A stretch of DNA of 64,000 nucleotides from Ramlibacter algicola (GTDB lineage Bacteria > Pseudomonadota > Gammaproteobacteria > Burkholderiales > Burkholderiaceae_C). The position numbers and the translations under genes are program-made. The notes under the pieces were generated by a model that worked only from the letters and a program-made list of their open reading frames with translations, searched no databases and had not been told where the DNA came from. The DNA lies in contig NZ_JAEDAO010000001.1 in assembly GCF_016641735.1 (NCBI RefSeq), positions 992,001 through 1,056,000 on the forward strand. The letters are read 5' to 3'. This document shows, piece after piece, positions 25,056 to 34,748 of the stretch (positions are counted from its first letter, which is position 1; each line of letters opens with the position of its first letter).

Positions 25056-26411
25056 ATGGGCTCGAACGCGCTGTCGCGAGGTCTCTGGCTGGCGCCGCTG
25101 GCGTTCTTCCAGCTGTACCTGCTCGGCTCCGTCGTCCTGTTCTTCTGGGGGCCCTGGCCCTGGCAACCCGCCCATCCCGATGCCCTCGCGGCCTACCTGC
25201 TGCTTGCGCAGGCCGCCATGGCGGCGGGCTACTTCTGGTCCTGGGACCGCGTGCAGGGCGTGGAACCCGTGCGCGCCTCGCCTGACGCGCCGCAAGGGTT
25301 CCTGCGCGCCGCCGCGTTCGTCACCCTGCTGCTGGTCGTCCCGACATCGCTCTCGCGCACGGGGCTGCCGATCCCCGATGTCATCGCTGGCATCACCAAC
25401 GCCGGGGAGGTCTACAACCAGAACTTCGAACGGCTCGCGGGCGGCAATCCGTACGTGGCCGTCGAATACGTGCGTATCCTGCTGGCGCCCTTGCTCGTCG
25501 GGCTGCTGCCCCTGACCATCGTCTACTGGGGGACGCTGTCAACGGCCTTGCGCATTGCCTGCCTGGCGGGCTGCGCGTTCCACCTCGCGATGTACATCGC
25601 CACCGGGACCAACAAGGGCATCGCCGACTTCGCCGTGACGGCGCCGTGGCTGGTGTGGCTGGGCATCCGCACCGGCACGCTGAAGGCGATCGTGTCGCGC
25701 CGTACGGTGCTGCTGGCCATCGGTCTCGTCTTTGCGCTGTTCCTGGCCTTCTTCGGCGCCGGCCAGGCGCAGCGCGAAGGCGGCGTCGGGGAATTGGGCG
25801 TCTTCAACACGGGCTCGGAGCTGATCTACGCGCGCCGCGACGAGGGCCTGTCGCTCCATCTCGGCGAAGCGCAGCGGATCATCTGGGAATCGCTGACGCG
25901 TTACCTCGGCCAGGGCTACTACGCGACGTCGCTCACGATGGACATCGATCACGAGAGCACGCTGGGCGCAGGGCACTCGATGTTCCTGGCGCGCAATGCC
26001 GACGCGCTGTTCAACACGGACTTCTTCACCCAGCGATCGCTGCCTGGACTGCTGGAGGAGGTGCATGGCTGGCCGATGCAGGGTCTGTGGCATTCGATCT
26101 ATCCCTGGCTCGCCTCGGACGTCGGATTCGGCGGAACACTGCTCGTGCTGGCCGCATTTGGCTGGCTGCTAGGCCTGGCGTGGGGGCGTGCTCTGCAGGG
26201 TGCGGGGCCCGCGTGGGTCGTGCTGGCGTGGCTGATGCTGGTCCTGTTCTATTACGTGCCGGCCAACAACCAGGTGTTCCAGACCGCGGAGACCTGCGCA
26301 GCGTTCTTCATCCTCGCCATCTCGGTGCTGCTGACAACGCGCGAACGTGTCGGCCGCCCCGGGCAGGCTCCCCTGGCCGACGCGCAAGGGCCACCGCACC
26401 CTGCGTGCTAG
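25056..26411 (+). CDS. Polytopic membrane protein, candidate O-antigen polymerase (Wzy)
   Basis: A 451-residue protein with ten to twelve hydrophobic segments and a large loop in the second half (roughly GAGQAQREGGV to the QRSLPGLLEEVHG region), the general Wzy layout. Wzy proteins share very little sequence, so the assignment rests on topology and on its place between a glycosyltransferase and a Wzx flippase. It would join lipid-linked repeat units in the periplasm. It starts six bases after the previous stop. Confidence 0.6.
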   Translation: MGSNALSRGLWLAPLAFFQLYLLGSVVLFFWGPWPWQPAHPDALAAYLLLAQAAMAAGYFWSWDRVQGVEPVRASPDAPQGFLRAAAFVTLLLVVPTSLSRTGLPIPDVIAGITNAGEVYNQNFERLAGGNPYVAVEYVRILLAPLLVGLLPLTIVYWGTLSTALRIACLAGCAFHLAMYIATGTNKGIADFAVTAPWLVWLGIRTGTLKAIVSRRTVLLAIGLVFALFLAFFGAGQAQREGGVGELGVFNTGSELIYARRDEGLSLHLGEAQRIIWESLTRYLGQGYYATSLTMDIDHESTLGAGHSMFLARNADALFNTDFFTQRSLPGLLEEVHGWPMQGLWHSIYPWLASDVGFGGTLLVLAAFGWLLGLAWGRALQGAGPAWVVLAWLMLVLFYYVPANNQVFQTAETCAAFFILAISVLLTTRERVGRPGQAPLADAQGPPHPAC

Positions 26412-26450
26412 AGTCGCCCGGCTCTCGCCGACAGCGCCTTCCCTCCACCC

Positions 26451-27809
26451 GTGTTCCGCAACATCAGCAGCAACGTCTTCGGGACGGTGCTGCCCTCGCT
26501 GGCCGCTCTGGTCGCCGTCCCGCTGCTGATCGACAAGCTTGGGGTGGCGGGGTTCGGCACGTTCTCGCTGCAGGTGGCGGCGCTGTTCTTCTTCGGGCTC
26601 GCCGACCTCGGCATCGCGCGCGCGATCGTGCTGCTGTCCTTCGAGCCCGAGTTCGCGAAGCGTGGCGCCTGGCGGCGGCCCTACAAGGTCGGCGTCCGCT
26701 ACAGCGCATGGATCGCGCTGGGCATTGCTCTCGTCGGCATTCCCGTGGCAGGGGTCCTCGCCGAGTGGCCCCCCGCCGCCCAGGCTTCGCCGGCCGACCT
26801 TGCATGGTCGACGTTGCTGGTGTTCTTCTCGGCGGGACTGACGCTGCTGATGCAGGCCCCGCGCGCGGTGCTGGAGTCGCAGGAGCGGTTCCTGCAGGTC
26901 AACGTCATCCGCGGCCCCGCGGCGGCGGCCATCTTCCTGGGTCCATTGCTGGCCCTGCAGGTGCACAACAGCCTGACGGCTGCCGCGGTCAGCCTCCTTC
27001 TCACCCGCGCGATCGCGCTGCTGCTGTTCCTCGTGATGTGCGGCCACTTCACGGACGCCGACCTGCGTGCGCCGATGGGCCGCGAGGAACGCGCGCGGCT
27101 GGGCCCGCTGTTCGTGCGCACGGCCGGCTGGATCGGGGCCACCAACCTGCTCTCCATGTTGCTCGCCTATCTCGACCGGTTCGTGCTCGGCGCGCTCGGT
27201 TCCGCCACGATGGTCGGTCAGTACGCTGTTGCACAGGAGGTGGTGACCAAGGCCTGGATCTCCGCTGGCGCGGTGATCTCCGCCGCCACGCCGCGGCTGG
27301 CCAGTGCTGCCGCGGATGCGCCCGAGACCGCGCGGCGCGTAGTGCGCCAGATTGCGATCTGGATGCTTGCAGGTGGCGTGCTGCCGTCGCTGATCCTCAT
27401 CGCCTTCGGCGAGCCCCTGCTGCGCCTTTGGCTGCGCGGTTCGTTCGACCCCGCGTTCGTGCTGCCGATGCAGGTGATGGCGGTCGGCCTCGGCGTGAAC
27501 ACCTTGTCACAGGTGAATTTCACCCTGTTGCAGGTCAGCGGCGGCGTCCGCGAAGGTGCCTACTTGCAGGCGATCAACCTGGTGACCCTGAGCGCCGGCC
27601 TGTTGTTGGCGGTGCCGGCGTTCGGCACCCTGGGGGCAGCGGGCGTGTTTTCCGTCCGACTGTTGCTGGATGCTGCCGTCGTGCGCTGGCTCTTGCGGCG
27701 CCGACTGGCGGACCGGCGCCAAGGCATTGGCGTGCCGGCAATGCTGGCGCTGGCTGTGGCCTCGTGCCTGCTCCTGTGGGCGGTGCGCGACATGGGCCTG
27801 TCGTCCTGA
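26451..27809 (+). CDS. Oligosaccharide flippase, Wzx-like (MATE/MVF fold)
   Basis: A 452-residue protein with about twelve to fourteen membrane helices. The beginning NISSNVFGTVLPSLAALVAVPLLIDKLGVAGFG is the usual RfbX/Wzx opening (polysaccharide biosynthesis protein family), and LDRFVLGALGSATMVGQYAVAQEV is the central signature. It flips undecaprenyl-diphosphate-linked repeat units. The start is GTG 26451; the gap of 39 bases to the preceding stop shows no hairpin. Confidence 0.85.
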   Translation: MFRNISSNVFGTVLPSLAALVAVPLLIDKLGVAGFGTFSLQVAALFFFGLADLGIARAIVLLSFEPEFAKRGAWRRPYKVGVRYSAWIALGIALVGIPVAGVLAEWPPAAQASPADLAWSTLLVFFSAGLTLLMQAPRAVLESQERFLQVNVIRGPAAAAIFLGPLLALQVHNSLTAAAVSLLLTRAIALLLFLVMCGHFTDADLRAPMGREERARLGPLFVRTAGWIGATNLLSMLLAYLDRFVLGALGSATMVGQYAVAQEVVTKAWISAGAVISAATPRLASAAADAPETARRVVRQIAIWMLAGGVLPSLILIAFGEPLLRLWLRGSFDPAFVLPMQVMAVGLGVNTLSQVNFTLLQVSGGVREGAYLQAINLVTLSAGLLLAVPAFGTLGAAGVFSVRLLLDAAVVRWLLRRRLADRRQGIGVPAMLALAVASCLLLWAVRDMGLSS

Positions 27810-27876
27810 ACGCTGCGGCCAAGGGCTACGGGTGGTGGGGCGGGGGACTTCCGGCCGCCCTTAAACTGTCGGGTTG

Positions 27877-28710
27877 ATGGAGACCGGAATTCGCATGAAG
27901 CAGCTGGAAGACCTTTTGCCGCTGGAGAAAATGGACTCGCTGGCGTTGCGCGCGACCGAGTACCAGCACGCCAAGCCGTTCCCCCACATCGTGTTCGACG
28001 ACTTCCTGGCGCCGGAGATCATCGCCGAACTCGTTCGCGATTTCCCCGGCCCCGAGGACCATGCGTGGCTGCGCTACCGCGCGCCCGCCGAGAAGGACAA
28101 GCTGCAGTCCACCTCGGAACTGCAGATGCCGCCCACCGTGCGCGGAATCATCAACGCGTTCAACTCCTCGACGTTCGTCAAGTTCCTGGAGAAGCTCACG
28201 GGCATCGAAGGCATCGTGCCGGACCCGCACCTGTTTGGCGGCGGCATGCACCAGACGCTGCCCGGCGGGCACCTCAAGGTGCACATCGACTACAACTTCC
28301 ACGCCAAGTGGAAGCTTGACCGCCGGTTGAACGTGCTGCTTTACCTCAACGAGGACTGGCAGGAAGAGTGGAACGGCCACCTCGAGTTGTGGGAGGGGGA
28401 CCGCGAGAACCTGCGCGAGCGCACTCACCGCATCCTGCCGCTCGCCAACCGCCTCGTGATCTTCAACACCGACGAGCGCTCGTGGCACGGCGTGCCCGAA
28501 CCGCTGCTGTGCCCGCCCGGCCGCACGCGCAAATCCATCGCGCTGTACTACTACTCCAACGGCCGCCCGGAGGAAGAGCGCGGCGACGTCCACAACACGG
28601 TGTTCCTGGCGCGCCCTGGCGAGAAGATCAGCACGCCGATACGTGCTCACCTGCGCGAGTGGGTGCCCCCAGCATTGCTCAAGCTGGCGCGTCGCGGCAA
28701 GCCGGACTGA
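27877..28710 (+). CDS. 2-oxoglutarate/Fe(II)-dependent oxygenase
   Basis: A 277-residue protein with the double-stranded beta-helix of the 2OG-Fe(II) oxygenases. The iron ligands are visible: His136 and Asp138 in KVHIDYNFH and His204 in SWHGVPEP; Arg218 in TRKSIALYYYS would bind 2-oxoglutarate. NVLLYLNEDW and GHLELW are typical of the prolyl-hydroxylase-like Pfam 2OG-FeII_Oxy_3 group often encoded in EPS loci. It probably hydroxylates a sugar or acyl substituent; the substrate is unknown. ATG 27877 was chosen; 27895 is possible. It converges with the membrane protein gene at 28750. Confidence 0.82.
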   Translation: METGIRMKQLEDLLPLEKMDSLALRATEYQHAKPFPHIVFDDFLAPEIIAELVRDFPGPEDHAWLRYRAPAEKDKLQSTSELQMPPTVRGIINAFNSSTFVKFLEKLTGIEGIVPDPHLFGGGMHQTLPGGHLKVHIDYNFHAKWKLDRRLNVLLYLNEDWQEEWNGHLELWEGDRENLRERTHRILPLANRLVIFNTDERSWHGVPEPLLCPPGRTRKSIALYYYSNGRPEEERGDVHNTVFLARPGEKISTPIRAHLREWVPPALLKLARRGKPD

Positions 28711-28749
28711 GAGCCGGGGCGGGGGCGTACCCACCGCGGCGCCCTTTCA

Positions 28750-30456
28750 TCAATCCTTGCGGCGCAGCAGGGTCCCCAGTTCGACCTTCGCAGTCGGTTC
28801 GAAGCCACGGCGCGCGAGGATCTCGAGCAGCGGGTCGCCGGACCGCGCGGTCTTCGGCGTGATGAACGCGATGGTCGGGGCCATTCGCCGGTCCCAGTAG
28901 CCGACCGTCAACGACCGATCCACGCCGGGGCCCGCAGGTGGGAGCCACACCGAGTTCGTGGCGGCCGGCAGCCCGAACAGCAGGTAGCCGCCCGGAAGTG
29001 CATCGAACACCACGGGCCGGTCATCGCTTCGCACTTGCGGCAGCACCTTCACCCGGAATTCCTCCAGCGCGCGTGCCCGCTCGGGCGTGGTGAAGAGGCC
29101 CTTGTAGGGACCCCATGTCACGCGCTGCGTGAGGGCCTGGCGCTGCGCCGGATCGCCGTAGTAGTCCTTCGCATCGCCGGTCAGCAGGACCGCACCGAGC
29201 AGCGCCGGCGCAGCGAGCGCGCCGACCCGCGACACGACGTCGAAGGCCACGCCATGCGCGGCGCTGCGGCGCCACGCCATCTGCAGGAACAGCAGCGTGC
29301 ACAACGCTGCGGGAAAAGCCCCGATCGATGCATTGGTGGCGCCGTTGCTGCTGGACCAGCCGGTGATCAACGCGCAGGTGATCGACGGCCACCAGATGCC
29401 GCGCATCAGCGCACGCACGGTCTCCCGGTCGCCGGCGGCCGGCGCCAGCAGCGGCGCGATCACGGCCACGGCCGTCACGATGTACAGCGTCGAGGTGCCG
29501 TTGGCCCCTTCGATCATCTGCCAGAGCACGGCGCAGACGAGGACCAGTGCGGCGCCGAGCAGGCGTGCGTCGAGCCGCGCGAAACACGCGGCAATGAATG
29601 CGCTCGCGACCAGGGCACCCAGCTGTGGCGTGAGTCGGACGAAGTCGGCAGCGACGCGCACCAGCTTGCCGGCACCGCCGCCTTGTGCCTGGAATGCGGA
29701 CATGTACGCGGCGACTTCCCGCACGCTCTCCATCCCGACGGCAACGACCAGGAGCGACACCGCCGCAATGACGGCGAGGCCACCGGCGAGCAGTCGCAAC
29801 AGCGGCCGGCGGAGGGTCCAGGGGGGACGCGGCACGAAGCTGATGGCCACGAAGGCCACTGCGCCCACCGCGAGCGTCGGGTAGACCGCGGACGCCAGGG
29901 CGAGCAGCACGCCGATCGTGAACCAGCGGCCCGTGGCGGGCGCCTGCCGGGCGCGAGCCGCGAGGAACAAGGCCATCGTCAGGAACCCGCACGCCAGCGT
30001 GTTGTAGCTCAGGCCGTGGATGGTGAAGGGCGAGAACGTGAGGGCCACCGCCGCGACCGCCAGCGCCGATGCGGGCCCGACCCAGTGGCGGGCAGCGAAC
30101 CACACCACCCCACCGACGGCTGCCGTGAATGCCAGGTGCGAATGCCGCATCACCAGCATCAGCCCCTCGGTGGATCCATGCCACCACAAGGAAGCCTGGA
30201 CGACGGGCAAGCCGAAGAAGCCGGCGAGCAGCCCCAGGCTGTTTTCGTCGCGAAAGGGCACCGCCCCCATCGCGAGGCGGAAGGGCAGCGCCGTGTAGAA
30301 GGCTTCGTCGGTGAAGTCCACGCCGTAGCGCAACCTGTCCAGCACGAGCACCACCGTCGCAAGCGCGAGCGCCACGGCCGCCACGAGCGACGCCCGCTCC
30401 AGGGCGCGGCCGGTGCGTGGAGACGTTGCGGGAGGGGATGGGAGCGGGCGCTGCAT
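28750..30456 (-). CDS. Polytopic membrane protein, GT-C glycosyltransferase-like
   Basis: A 568-residue protein with at least ten hydrophobic segments, starting with a helix LVAAVALALATVVLVLDRL and then a loop with VDFTDEAFYTALPFRLA, an Asp-Glu pair placed as in GT-C (PMT/ArnT-like) enzymes. No named family can be fixed. It could transfer a polyprenyl-linked sugar in the periplasm. It is on the opposite strand from its neighbours, divergent from the GT4 gene at 30509 with only 52 bases between the starts. Confidence 0.6.
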   Translation of the reverse strand: MQRPLPSPPATSPRTGRALERASLVAAVALALATVVLVLDRLRYGVDFTDEAFYTALPFRLAMGAVPFRDENSLGLLAGFFGLPVVQASLWWHGSTEGLMLVMRHSHLAFTAAVGGVVWFAARHWVGPASALAVAAVALTFSPFTIHGLSYNTLACGFLTMALFLAARARQAPATGRWFTIGVLLALASAVYPTLAVGAVAFVAISFVPRPPWTLRRPLLRLLAGGLAVIAAVSLLVVAVGMESVREVAAYMSAFQAQGGGAGKLVRVAADFVRLTPQLGALVASAFIAACFARLDARLLGAALVLVCAVLWQMIEGANGTSTLYIVTAVAVIAPLLAPAAGDRETVRALMRGIWWPSITCALITGWSSSNGATNASIGAFPAALCTLLFLQMAWRRSAAHGVAFDVVSRVGALAAPALLGAVLLTGDAKDYYGDPAQRQALTQRVTWGPYKGLFTTPERARALEEFRVKVLPQVRSDDRPVVFDALPGGYLLFGLPAATNSVWLPPAGPGVDRSLTVGYWDRRMAPTIAFITPKTARSGDPLLEILARRGFEPTAKVELGTLLRRKD

Positions 30457-30508
30457 GGGCCGCGCGATTATCCCGATGCGCCGGCTCGATAGAATCGCGC
30501 CCCGTCAC

Positions 30509-31594
30509 GTGACCCCCAACGATCCCTCACCGGTCCGCCCCGCGACAAGCGGGCCGACCCTCCTGCTCAGCGCCTTCGGCATCCACATCGGCGGCGGGCT
30601 CGTGTTGCTGCGCGCGCTGCTGCGCGCGGGCCGCGGGGCCTGGAAGCAGGCGGCCGTCGATGCCCGGCTCGATCCGGTGGTGACCGAAGGCATTCCCCAC
30701 GTAGCCGTCCGCCGCAGCCTGCTCGGGCGCGTGCGCGCCGTGCACTCGCTGGCGCGCGGCGCATCGGCGGGAGATGTCCTCTTCTGCTTCAACGGCCTGC
30801 CGCCGCTGCGCGCGCCAGCCAGGGGCGTGCGTGTCGTGTGCTTCGTCCAGGCACCGCATTTCGTGGGCGCGCACCGCGGCATCCGCTATGCACCGCTGAC
30901 GCGATTGCGTATCGCGATCGAGCGCTTCTGGTTCGCGCGCGGCGTGCGCCATTGCGATGCATTGTGGGTGCAGACCCCCGCGATGGAAGCCGCCCTTCGC
31001 CGCCGATTCCCCGCCGCCCGCATCGAGGTCGTCCCCTTCGTCGACGACGAGCTGTTCGAGGCCCTGGCGCGGACGCCGCTCTCGGCGAATCCGCCGTACA
31101 CCGGCGGCGTGGCGACCTTTTTCTATCCCGCCGAACTGGTCGGCCACAAGAACCACGCCACGCTGGTCCAGGCCTGGTCCCTGCTGCAGGACCGCGGCTG
31201 CACGGCGCGTCTGCAGCTCACGCTGCGTCCCGAGGAAGAGGAGCTGCTCGCCCGCGAGTGCCCGCAGCTGCGCTCGTTGGCGGCCGTCACCAACCTCGGG
31301 CGCCTGACCCGCGCGCAGGTGCTCGACACGATGCGCGGCAGCAGCGCCTTGTTGTTCGCGTCGCGCGCGGAAACCTTCGGCCTGCCGCTGCTGGAAGCCA
31401 CCGCCCACCAGGTCCCCGTCCTGGCCGCCGAACGCGATTTCGTGCGCGACGTGTGCGCGCCGGCCCAGACGTTCGATCCGGAGTCGGCGCGCTCCATCGC
31501 CGATGCCGTGCAGCGCTTCCTCCAGCAAGGTCAGGCCGGCGGCATCCAGGTCGAGTCGGCCGCCAGCGTGGTGCGGAGGCTGCTGGCCGCATGA
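30509..31594 (+). CDS. Family 4 glycosyltransferase
   Basis: A 361-residue GT-B enzyme. The C-terminal half has FFYPAELVGHKNHATLVQAW and ALLFASRAETFGLPLLEATAHQVPVLAAE (in pieces), with the E-x7-E-like nucleotide-sugar-binding stretch ETFGLPLLE. The N-terminal half has SAFGIHIGGGLVLLRALL and VQAPHFVGAHRG. The start chosen is GTG 30509; an ATG at 30476 is also in frame. The stop overlaps the next ATG. It is cytoplasmic and probably acts in repeat-unit assembly. Confidence 0.78.
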   Translation: MTPNDPSPVRPATSGPTLLLSAFGIHIGGGLVLLRALLRAGRGAWKQAAVDARLDPVVTEGIPHVAVRRSLLGRVRAVHSLARGASAGDVLFCFNGLPPLRAPARGVRVVCFVQAPHFVGAHRGIRYAPLTRLRIAIERFWFARGVRHCDALWVQTPAMEAALRRRFPAARIEVVPFVDDELFEALARTPLSANPPYTGGVATFFYPAELVGHKNHATLVQAWSLLQDRGCTARLQLTLRPEEEELLARECPQLRSLAAVTNLGRLTRAQVLDTMRGSSALLFASRAETFGLPLLEATAHQVPVLAAERDFVRDVCAPAQTFDPESARSIADAVQRFLQQGQAGGIQVESAASVVRRLLAA

Positions 31595-32808
31595 GGGTGC
31601 TGATCCTCAGCCAGCATTTCTGGCCCGAGTCGTTCCGCATCAACCAGGTCGCTTCCGACCTGGTCGACGCAGGATGCCAAGTGACGGTCCTCACCGGGCA
31701 GCCGAACTACCCCGAGGGCAGCATCTACCCAGGCTACCGCGCAGGGGAAGTCCGGCGCGAACAGCGCGACCGGATCACGATCCATCGGGTTCCCCTGGTG
31801 CCGCGTGCGCGTGGCGGCGCCGTGCGCCTGGCAGCCAACTACTTGTCGTTCCTGCTGTCCGCCTGCGTTCTCGGCCCCTGGGTCCTGCGCGGGCAGCGCT
31901 TCGACGTCGTCTTCGTCTACGGCACGTCCCCCATCCTGCAGGCGATCGCCGGCGTCGTGCTCAAGGTGCTCAAGCGCGCACCCCTGGTCGTCTGGGTCCA
32001 GGACCTGTGGCCGGAAAGCCTGCGGGTCACGGGCTTCGTGCGCAATCGCCGCGCGCTCGCGGCCGTGGCACTGGTCGTGCGGTGGATCTACCGGCGCTCC
32101 GACCTGCTGCTCGTGCAGTCGCATGCATTCGAGGCGCCGGTGCGGGCGATGGCTGGCCGCACGCCCGTGGAATACCACCCCAACCCCGGCGAACCGGATG
32201 GCGCACCGCGTGCGGACGTGCCCGAGGTGCCGCTGGAGTCGGGCGCTTTCAACGTCGTCTTCGCGGGCAACCTGGGCACGGTGCAGGCGCTGCCCACGAT
32301 CCTGGACGCGGCCGAGCGCCTGCAGTCACTGCGCGACCTGCGCATCGTCCTCGTGGGCTCCGGCAGCCGCTCCGCATGGCTGCAGGAGGAGGTGGCGCGA
32401 CGCGGATTGTCGAACGTCCACCTGCCGGGCAAGTTCCCCACGGAGGCCATGCCCTCGTTGATGCAGCGCGCCTCGGCCCTGCTGGTGACCCTGGCGCGCG
32501 AGCCGATCCTCGCGCAGACAGTGCCCAGCAAGGTGCAGACCTACCTGGCCGCCGGCCGCCCGATCGTCGCGTGCCTCGACGGCGAAGGCGCCGCGATCGT
32601 GCGCGACAGCGGGGCCGGATTCGTTTGCGACGCCGAAGATGCGGCGGCATTGGCGGCAGCCATCCAACGCCTGCATGCAGCCTCCGACGCGGAACGGGCC
32701 GAACTCGGTGCATCCGGCCGCCGTTACTACCTGAATCATTTCGACCCCCGGCACCTCGCCGAAAGGCTGGCCCGCCGCATGGATCAGCTGAAAGCGGGTC
32801 GGCGATAA
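31591..32808 (+). CDS. Family 4 glycosyltransferase, WbuB-like
   Basis: A 405-residue GT-B enzyme that starts RVLILSQHFWPESFRINQVA and has the WVQDLWPESL and HPNPGEPDG motifs, then VFAGNLGTVQALPTILDAAE and VPSKVQTYLAAGRPIVAC. This is the pattern of WbuB/WcaI-like transferases. In E. coli O26-type clusters WbuB sits with the FnlABC genes and moves L-FucNAc or a related sugar; here it is also directly upstream of the corresponding three genes, so it probably uses their product. ATGA overlap with the previous gene. Confidence 0.82.
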   Translation: MRVLILSQHFWPESFRINQVASDLVDAGCQVTVLTGQPNYPEGSIYPGYRAGEVRREQRDRITIHRVPLVPRARGGAVRLAANYLSFLLSACVLGPWVLRGQRFDVVFVYGTSPILQAIAGVVLKVLKRAPLVVWVQDLWPESLRVTGFVRNRRALAAVALVVRWIYRRSDLLLVQSHAFEAPVRAMAGRTPVEYHPNPGEPDGAPRADVPEVPLESGAFNVVFAGNLGTVQALPTILDAAERLQSLRDLRIVLVGSGSRSAWLQEEVARRGLSNVHLPGKFPTEAMPSLMQRASALLVTLAREPILAQTVPSKVQTYLAAGRPIVACLDGEGAAIVRDSGAGFVCDAEDAAALAAAIQRLHAASDAERAELGASGRRYYLNHFDPRHLAERLARRMDQLKAGRR

Positions 32809-32858
32809 TCGCTGGTGGGTCGCCCGTGCACCAGCGCGGCGACGGGGAGTCTCAAACC

Positions 32859-33719
32859 ATGAACGTTCTCGTGCTGGGTTCCACCGGCATGCTCGGCAAT
32901 GCCGTCCTTCGCGTGCTGCACGCCGACCCGCGCTACCAGGTGTTCGGGTCGGCGCGGTCGCTCGCCGGCGCCGCCCGCCGCCTGCCGGCGGAGCTGCAAC
33001 CGCGGCTCGTCCCGGGCATCGACGTCGACAACCCGGACCAGCTGGCCGCGGTCGTCGCCAAGGTGCGCCCGCAGGCCGTCATCAACTGCATCGGGCTGGT
33101 CAAGCAGCTGGCCGAAGCCGACGACCCGCTGGCCGCCATTCCCGTCAACGCCATGCTGCCGCATCGCCTGGCGCGGCTGTGCGACGTGGCGGGGGCGCGT
33201 CTCGTCCACGTGAGCACGGACTGCGTGTTCACCGGCCGCCAGGGCGGCTATGTCGAATCGGACCCGCCTGACGCGCAGGACCTGTACGGCCGCTCCAAGT
33301 TGCTGGGCGAAGTCGACTACCCGAACGCCATCACGCTGCGCACGTCGATCATCGGCCACGAGCTGGGCGACAGCTCGCACGGGCTGGTGGGCTGGTTCCT
33401 GGCGCAGCAAGGAACGGTGAAGGGGTTCACCAAGGCGGTGTTCTCCGGCCTGCCGACGGTCGAACTGGCCACCGTGATCCGCGACCACGTGCTGCCGAAC
33501 AAGGACCTGCGCGGCCTGTGGCACGTCTCGGCGGCACCGATCGACAAGTACACGCTGCTCCAGCTGGTGGGCAAGGCCTATGGCCGCGACACGACGATCG
33601 TGCCCGACGACAAGCTGGTGATCGACCGCTCCCTGGATTCCTCGCGTTTTCGCCGCGCCACCGGCTGGCAGCCTGCCGCCTGGCCGGAGCTCGTGCAGCG
33701 CATGGCGGACTTCCGCTGA
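32859..33719 (+). CDS. RmlD-like SDR 4-reductase for UDP-2-acetamido-2,6-dideoxy-L-hexose (WbvR/QnlB-like)
   Basis: A 286-residue RmlD-superfamily reductase: VLVLGSTGMLGNAV nucleotide-binding motif, INCIGLVKQL, VSTDCVFTG with the catalytic Ser/Thr, and Tyr-xxx-Lys in LYGRSKLLGE. It lacks the C-terminal cupin of the CapF/FnlB bifunctional enzyme that leads to L-FucNAc. A short RmlD-like enzyme in this position is what the UDP-L-QuiNAc pathway uses (WbvR/QnlB), so it probably reduces the 4-keto intermediate made by the next gene product. It is not the dTDP-rhamnose RmlD; that is at 47524. Confidence 0.8.
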   Translation: MNVLVLGSTGMLGNAVLRVLHADPRYQVFGSARSLAGAARRLPAELQPRLVPGIDVDNPDQLAAVVAKVRPQAVINCIGLVKQLAEADDPLAAIPVNAMLPHRLARLCDVAGARLVHVSTDCVFTGRQGGYVESDPPDAQDLYGRSKLLGEVDYPNAITLRTSIIGHELGDSSHGLVGWFLAQQGTVKGFTKAVFSGLPTVELATVIRDHVLPNKDLRGLWHVSAAPIDKYTLLQLVGKAYGRDTTIVPDDKLVIDRSLDSSRFRRATGWQPAAWPELVQRMADFR

Positions 33720-33737
33720 ACCACGTTGGCTGATTCC

Positions 33738-34748
33738 ATGTTCAAAGACAAGACCCTCCTGATCACCGGCGGCACCGGCTCGTTCGGCAACGCCGTCCTC
33801 CAGCGCTTCATCCATTCCGACTTCGCCGAGATCCGCGTCTTCAGCCGCGACGAGAAGAAGCAGGAGGACATGCGCATCCGGCTTCGCAACGACAAGGTCA
33901 AGTTCTACATCGGCGACGTGCGCGACTACGACTCGGTGCGCGACGCGCTGCGCGGCGTGGACTACGTGTTCCACGCGGCGGCCCTCAAGCAGGTGCCCTC
34001 GTGCGAGTTCTACCCGATGGAGGCCGTGCGCACCAACGTCATCGGCGCCGAGAACGTCATGCGCGCGGCCATCGAGAACGGCGTGCAGCGCTGCGTCGTG
34101 TTGAGCACCGACAAGGCCGTGTACCCGATCAACGCCATGGGCATGTCCAAGGCGATGATGGAAAAGGTGATGGTCGCCAAGTCGCGGCTGTGCGATCCCG
34201 CCAGGACCGTGCTGTGCGCCACCCGCTACGGCAACGTGATGGCATCGCGCGGCTCGGTGATTCCGCTGTTCCTGGAGCAGCTGCGCGCGGGCAAGGACCT
34301 GACGGTCACGGATCCGTCGATGACGCGTTTCCTGATGTCGCTGGAGGAGTCGGTCGACCTGGTGCTGTACGCGTTCAACAACGCGCGCCCCGGCGACATC
34401 TTCGTGCAGAAGGCGCCGGCCTCCACCGTCGGCGACCTCGCGCAGGCCATGAAGGAGCTGCTCGGCGGGCCCAGCCAGGTCAAGGTGATCGGCACCCGCC
34501 ACGGCGAGAAGCTGTATGAGTCGCTGGTGTCGCGCGAGGAGATGGCGCGCTCCGAGGACCTCGGGGGCTACTACCGCATCCCGGCGGACTCACGCGACCT
34601 GAACTACAACAAGTACTTCGTCGAAGGCGAGACCGAGATCTCGCAGCTGGACGACTACACGTCGCACAACACGCAACGGCTGAGCGTCCCGCAGGTCAAG
34701 GAAACGCTGATGAAGCTGGACATCATTCGCGAGGCCGTCAATGGCTGA
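33738..34748 (+). CDS. UDP-GlcNAc 4,6-dehydratase/5-epimerase (CapE/WbjB/FnlA type)
   Basis: A 336-residue extended SDR. TGGTGSFGNAV is the NAD(P) motif at residues 10-20; STDKAVYPINAMGMSK contains the catalytic Thr/Asp and Lys138, and the usual Tyr of YxxxK is Met134 here, as known for the CapE/WbjB group. RDLNYNKYFVEGE at the C-terminus is also family-typical. It converts UDP-GlcNAc to UDP-2-acetamido-2,6-dideoxy-4-keto-L-hexose. ATG 33738 is preferred to an upstream TTG at 33726. The stop lies eight bases into the 2-epimerase gene. Confidence 0.9.
   Translation: MFKDKTLLITGGTGSFGNAVLQRFIHSDFAEIRVFSRDEKKQEDMRIRLRNDKVKFYIGDVRDYDSVRDALRGVDYVFHAAALKQVPSCEFYPMEAVRTNVIGAENVMRAAIENGVQRCVVLSTDKAVYPINAMGMSKAMMEKVMVAKSRLCDPARTVLCATRYGNVMASRGSVIPLFLEQLRAGKDLTVTDPSMTRFLMSLEESVDLVLYAFNNARPGDIFVQKAPASTVGDLAQAMKELLGGPSQVKVIGTRHGEKLYESLVSREEMARSEDLGGYYRIPADSRDLNYNKYFVEGETEISQLDDYTSHNTQRLSVPQVKETLMKLDIIREAVNG

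Noticed and set aside
32859..33719. Calling this gene rmlD or capF
   Set aside because: A better rmlD with rmlC is at 47524, and the protein lacks the CapF cupin domain; the setting fits a WbvR/QnlB-like reductase.
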